A DNA stretch of 64,000 nt. It comes from Sporolactobacillus pectinivorans. Lineage in GTDB: Bacteria > Bacillota > Bacilli > Bacillales > Sporolactobacillaceae. The notes below the pieces were generated by a model. It was not told the DNA's origin. It searched no databases and saw only the letters and a program-made list of their open reading frames with translations. Shown here one piece after another: positions 61,720-64,000 of the stretch. Position numbers and translations under genes: made by a program. Within the stretch, counting starts at the first letter, position 1. Every line of letters begins with the position of its first letter. The stretch spans positions 846,744 to 910,743 of the forward strand of contig NZ_NXGA01000001.1 in the NCBI RefSeq assembly GCF_002802965.1. The letters are read 5' to 3'.

Positions 61720-62745
61720 ATGGAACGTGTAAATAGAACAGCGTCAGTCAATGACGACTGGGCCGTTGAGGCGCGCGGACTCGTCAAAATATTTGGCGAC
61801 AATCATGCGGTTGACGGTGTAAATCTGAACGTGCGTGCCGGCACGATCTATGGCGTGCTTGGCCCGAACGGTGCAGGCAAGACCACAACGATCAGAATGC
61901 TCGCGACCTTGCTGCGGCCGGACGCAGGTTCGGCGCAAATCTTTGGGCACGATGTGGTGAAGGAGCCGCAGATCGTGCGTCAATTGATCGGGGTGACCGG
62001 TCAGTACGCGTCGGTCGATGAATCACTCAGTGCTACCGAAAATCTGGTCATCTTCTCCCGACTGCTTGGGCTGGGACGTGCAGAGGCACGAACTAAGGCA
62101 GCGAAGTTGCTGGAGGAATTTAGTTTAACAGAAGCCGCGAAGCGTCCGCTGAAAAATTTCTCCGGCGGCATGCGTCGCCGGCTGGATCTGGCGGCAAGCC
62201 TCATTGCGCAGCCGCCGCTTATCTTCCTGGACGAACCGACGACAGGGCTGGATCCGCGCACACGTAATCAAATGTGGGATACCATCCGCCGGCTGGTAAA
62301 AACCGGCTCAACCGTACTGTTAACAACACAGTACCTTCAAGAAGCAGATGAACTTGCCGACCGGATCGCGGTTATTGACCGTGGCCGAGTTGTCGCGGAA
62401 GGCACTGCGGATGAACTGAAGGCATCGGTTGGCAGCTCATCATTGCAATTAAGAATCCAAAATCCACAGGACATCGAGAACGCTCGTCAGACTGTTGCAC
62501 ATGTGCTCAAGGTCCAGTCCGCTGTCTCACCGGAAGGCGGAAAGATTACTGCACCGATGGCGGACGCCGACCGGGTCACTGATTTGCTGATCGCCTTTCG
62601 CGAGGCAGGAATCCGACTGACCGAATTAAGTGTGCAGAAACCGACCCTTGACGAAGTCTTCCTGACCATCACCGGCCACGGTGTGAAAGAGGAATCATCA
62701 AAAGCAACCCATGAGTCGGATGAAGTTAGGGGAGTAGAAATATGA
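61720..62745 (+). CDS. DrrA-type ABC exporter ATPase
   Basis: This 341-residue ATPase belongs to the daunorubicin-resistance (DrrA) group. Walker A is GPNGAGKTTT near 47-56, the Q-loop is VTGQYASVDESL, the signature NFSGGMRRRLDLA, Walker B LIFLDEPTTGLD, and the switch TTQYLQEAD. A C-terminal domain follows, ending LDEVFLTITG, as in DrrA. The GC-rich third positions stand out against the AT-rich neighbours and point to acquisition. The ATG has AAGGAGG upstream, and the stop overlaps the permease ATG by four bases (ATGA). It probably exports a drug or hydrophobic compound. Confidence 0.93.
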   Translation: MERVNRTASVNDDWAVEARGLVKIFGDNHAVDGVNLNVRAGTIYGVLGPNGAGKTTTIRMLATLLRPDAGSAQIFGHDVVKEPQIVRQLIGVTGQYASVDESLSATENLVIFSRLLGLGRAEARTKAAKLLEEFSLTEAAKRPLKNFSGGMRRRLDLAASLIAQPPLIFLDEPTTGLDPRTRNQMWDTIRRLVKTGSTVLLTTQYLQEADELADRIAVIDRGRVVAEGTADELKASVGSSSLQLRIQNPQDIENARQTVAHVLKVQSAVSPEGGKITAPMADADRVTDLLIAFREAGIRLTELSVQKPTLDEVFLTITGHGVKEESSKATHESDEVRGVEI

Positions 62746-63557
62746 AAAGTGCGATGATTAAAGCGGCTGCCGATCGCAAGCTCAATAACTATGTGAGCTT
62801 CGGCCAGTCGGTACGCAACACGGTAACAATGGCTTATAGAGGTCTGTTGAAAATTCGGCGCACGCCCGAGCAATTATTCGACGTCACGCTCCAGCCGATC
62901 ATTTTCACTCTGATGTTTACCTACATTTTTGGCGGAGCGATCTCCGGAAATGTGCAGAGCTATTTACCGGTCATCATTCCCGGCATCCTCGTACAGACCG
63001 TAATCACGACCTCGATCGTCACTGGCGTCCAACTGCGTGAGGACATGGATAAGGGCGTGTTCGACCGATTCAAGTCGCTGCCAATTGCGCGCATTGCTCC
63101 GCTCTCGGGTGCCTTGCTGGCAGACACTGTCCGGTATACAATCGCGACTGTGCTCACCTTCACGATGGGGTATATCATGGGCTATCGGCCTGCCGGTGGT
63201 CTGGGGCACGTCGTCATCGCCGGGCTCCTTGTAATTGTCTGTTCCTGGGCAATCAGCTGGATCTTTGCCTTCTTTGGAGTGATCGCGCGCACAGCTTCAA
63301 GCGTACAGGGGATCTCGATGATTGCGCTGTTCCCGCTTACGTTTCTTTCCAATGCTTTTGTGCCGGTCAAGACGATGCCCAACTGGCTTCAATGGTTTGT
63401 GAAGATCAACCCGATCTCGCATCTGATCACTGCTGTCCGTGATCTAGCCAACAATGGAACTATTGGCTGGGATCTTAGCATCTCTCTCATCGGAGCTGCC
63501 GTCATTGTGGCGATTTTTGCACCTATCACGGTGCGTGCGTATATGCGTCGGACATAA
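62742..63557 (+). CDS. DrrB-type ABC-2 permease
   Basis: This is a 271-residue ABC-2 permease with six helices. It shows RTPEQLFDVTLQPIIFTLMF near the N-terminus, REDMDKGVFDRFKSLPIAR after helix 2 and FPLTFLSNAFVP before NPISHLITAVRDL, which is the standard DrrB pattern. It is translationally coupled to the ATPase gene and shares its high-GC codon use. Confidence 0.92.
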   Translation: MKSAMIKAAADRKLNNYVSFGQSVRNTVTMAYRGLLKIRRTPEQLFDVTLQPIIFTLMFTYIFGGAISGNVQSYLPVIIPGILVQTVITTSIVTGVQLREDMDKGVFDRFKSLPIARIAPLSGALLADTVRYTIATVLTFTMGYIMGYRPAGGLGHVVIAGLLVIVCSWAISWIFAFFGVIARTASSVQGISMIALFPLTFLSNAFVPVKTMPNWLQWFVKINPISHLITAVRDLANNGTIGWDLSISLIGAAVIVAIFAPITVRAYMRRT

Positions 63558-63668
63558 TCAGATCGGAGAACAGGTTTCTAAGTTTAAAGATGATTAGAGT
63601 AAATATTGTTTATATGTATTTTTTGCATTACTGGAGAGTGAAAAGTTCTCTATAAATAATTAAAAAAG

Positions 63669-63738
63669 ATAACCCTTGTTGGAATTTTTTTGACCTCTCT
63701 TTACCAGAAGTGAGGAGAAAAATCACCAAGGGTTATTG
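63669..63738. terminator. imperfect long hairpin after the exporter genes
   Basis: ATAACCCTTG (63669-63678) pairs perfectly with CAAGGGTTAT (63727-63736); an inner CCTC/GAGG stem lies between. T's follow (TGCTTTT). It may be a terminator, or the ends of a small mobile sequence. Confidence 0.55.
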
Positions 63739-63843
63739 TGCTTTTAGTTTATGCTTGTCCGTTGCGCGTGAGTTGTGCCTTGTTGAAATTTTTTGATCCG
63801 GCTTTTGAGCCGTTCCGTCCCAGTGACTGGGTCACTAGAGGAT

Positions 63844-63874
63844 GTTATTAACACCGAAAGATGGTGTCAATAAC
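63844..63874. terminator. hairpin beyond the AP2-like gene
   Basis: GTTATTAACACC (63844-63855) pairs with GGTGTCAATAAC (63863-63874) with one G-T pair. On the minus strand it lies just past the stop of the AP2-like gene. No T-run is present. Confidence 0.45.
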
Positions 63875-63884
63875 GGTGATTACA

Positions 63885-64000
63885 TCAAGGTTTACGATTT
63901 ATGTTCTGAAAAAATTCGGTTATGACTGGCCTAAAATATTTTTCCTCACCCATTTTACGGGCTTTGACAGCATCCTCCAATTTTATATATTTACCTAGGT
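63885..64000 (-). CDS. AP2-like DNA-binding domain protein, C-terminal end
   Basis: The last 38 residues of a gene enter from the right edge on the minus strand: LGKYIKLEDAVKARKMGEEKYFRP, then VITEFFQNINRKP and TGA at 63887-63885. The helix LEDAVKARKMGEEKYF after a GKY strand is the end of the AP2-like domain found in Firmicutes phage and mobile-element proteins, often with HNH homing nucleases. The rest of the gene is outside the window, so nuclease or regulator cannot be decided. Confidence 0.6.
   Translation of the reverse strand, partial: LGKYIKLEDAVKARKMGEEKYFRPVITEFFQNINRKP

Noticed and set aside
1..64000. CRISPR arrays, tRNA and rRNA genes
   Set aside because: No regularly spaced short repeats, cloverleaf sequences or conserved rRNA stretches were seen; the only tandem repeats are within protein genes.

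Overview
The window reads as chromosomal DNA of a low-to-moderate-GC, Gram-positive Bacillales-type bacterium. The evidence is strong AAGGAGG-like ribosome binding sites, TTG/GTG starts, rho-independent terminators, a perfect CcpA cre site, LytR-CpsA-Psr, 3D-domain and GtrA/YfhO wall proteins, and a levansucrase/levanase pair. A Sporolactobacillus-like host is my best guess, but no rRNA or other marker gene is present to prove it. I saw no tRNA, rRNA or CRISPR array.

Region 1 (1-8564) is the end of an exopolysaccharide/capsule cluster: UDP-galactopyranose mutase (cut by the window edge), a Wzx-type flippase, a Wzy-like polymerase, an acyltransferase, a GT4 glycosyltransferase and a YfhO-type GT-C protein. 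Region 2 (8947-25635) is a cell-surface island. It holds a repeat-rich glucosaminidase, an IS21-family insertion sequence, a four-gene minus-strand glycosylation operon (GT2, GtrA, a large GT-C-like protein, YfhO), a six-SH3 GH25 muramidase and a levansucrase carrying four N-terminal wall-binding-like repeats. Region 3 (25850-27420) is a broken dTDP-rhamnose locus: rfbB is intact between remnants of rfbC and rfbD.

Region 4 (27844-34994) is an amine/nitrogen catabolism locus. A PucR regulator is divergent from an APC permease, a glutamine-synthetase-like ligase, a FluG-type amidohydrolase and a PuuD-type gamma-glutamyl hydrolase; a collapsed PLP-enzyme pseudogene lies at the front. Region 5 (35370-39713) is a ROK regulator, APC permease, ROK kinase and dead esterase unit with a xylO-like operator. 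Region 6 (39769-41780) holds an LCP ligase, a 3D-domain secreted protein and a possible 53-residue protein. Region 7 (42174-48510) holds an SsuABC-type transporter with a cysteine hydrolase, a GntR/FCD regulator and a divergent permease that carries a GntR-type palindrome in its promoter.

Region 8 (48900-56630) holds an AraC remnant, a GC-rich dispersed repeat, a very large GH32 levanase with nested inserted modules under a cre site, a solo HTH protein, and a minus-strand pair made of an Egghead-like GT2 and a GH113-like lipoprotein. That pair looks like a synthase-dependent polysaccharide system and is the best candidate for something undescribed. Region 9 (56889-58120) is a scrapyard of mobile-element pieces. 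Region 10 (58456-64000) holds an AraC regulator, an MFS exporter, an isochorismatase-fold hydrolase lacking the usual cysteine, a DrrAB-type ABC exporter of higher GC, and the 3' end of an AP2-like DNA-binding gene on the minus strand.

The main themes are making, exporting and decorating surface polysaccharides, fructan synthesis and turnover, scavenging of amines and other nitrogen compounds, and an unusually high density of freshly decayed genes.
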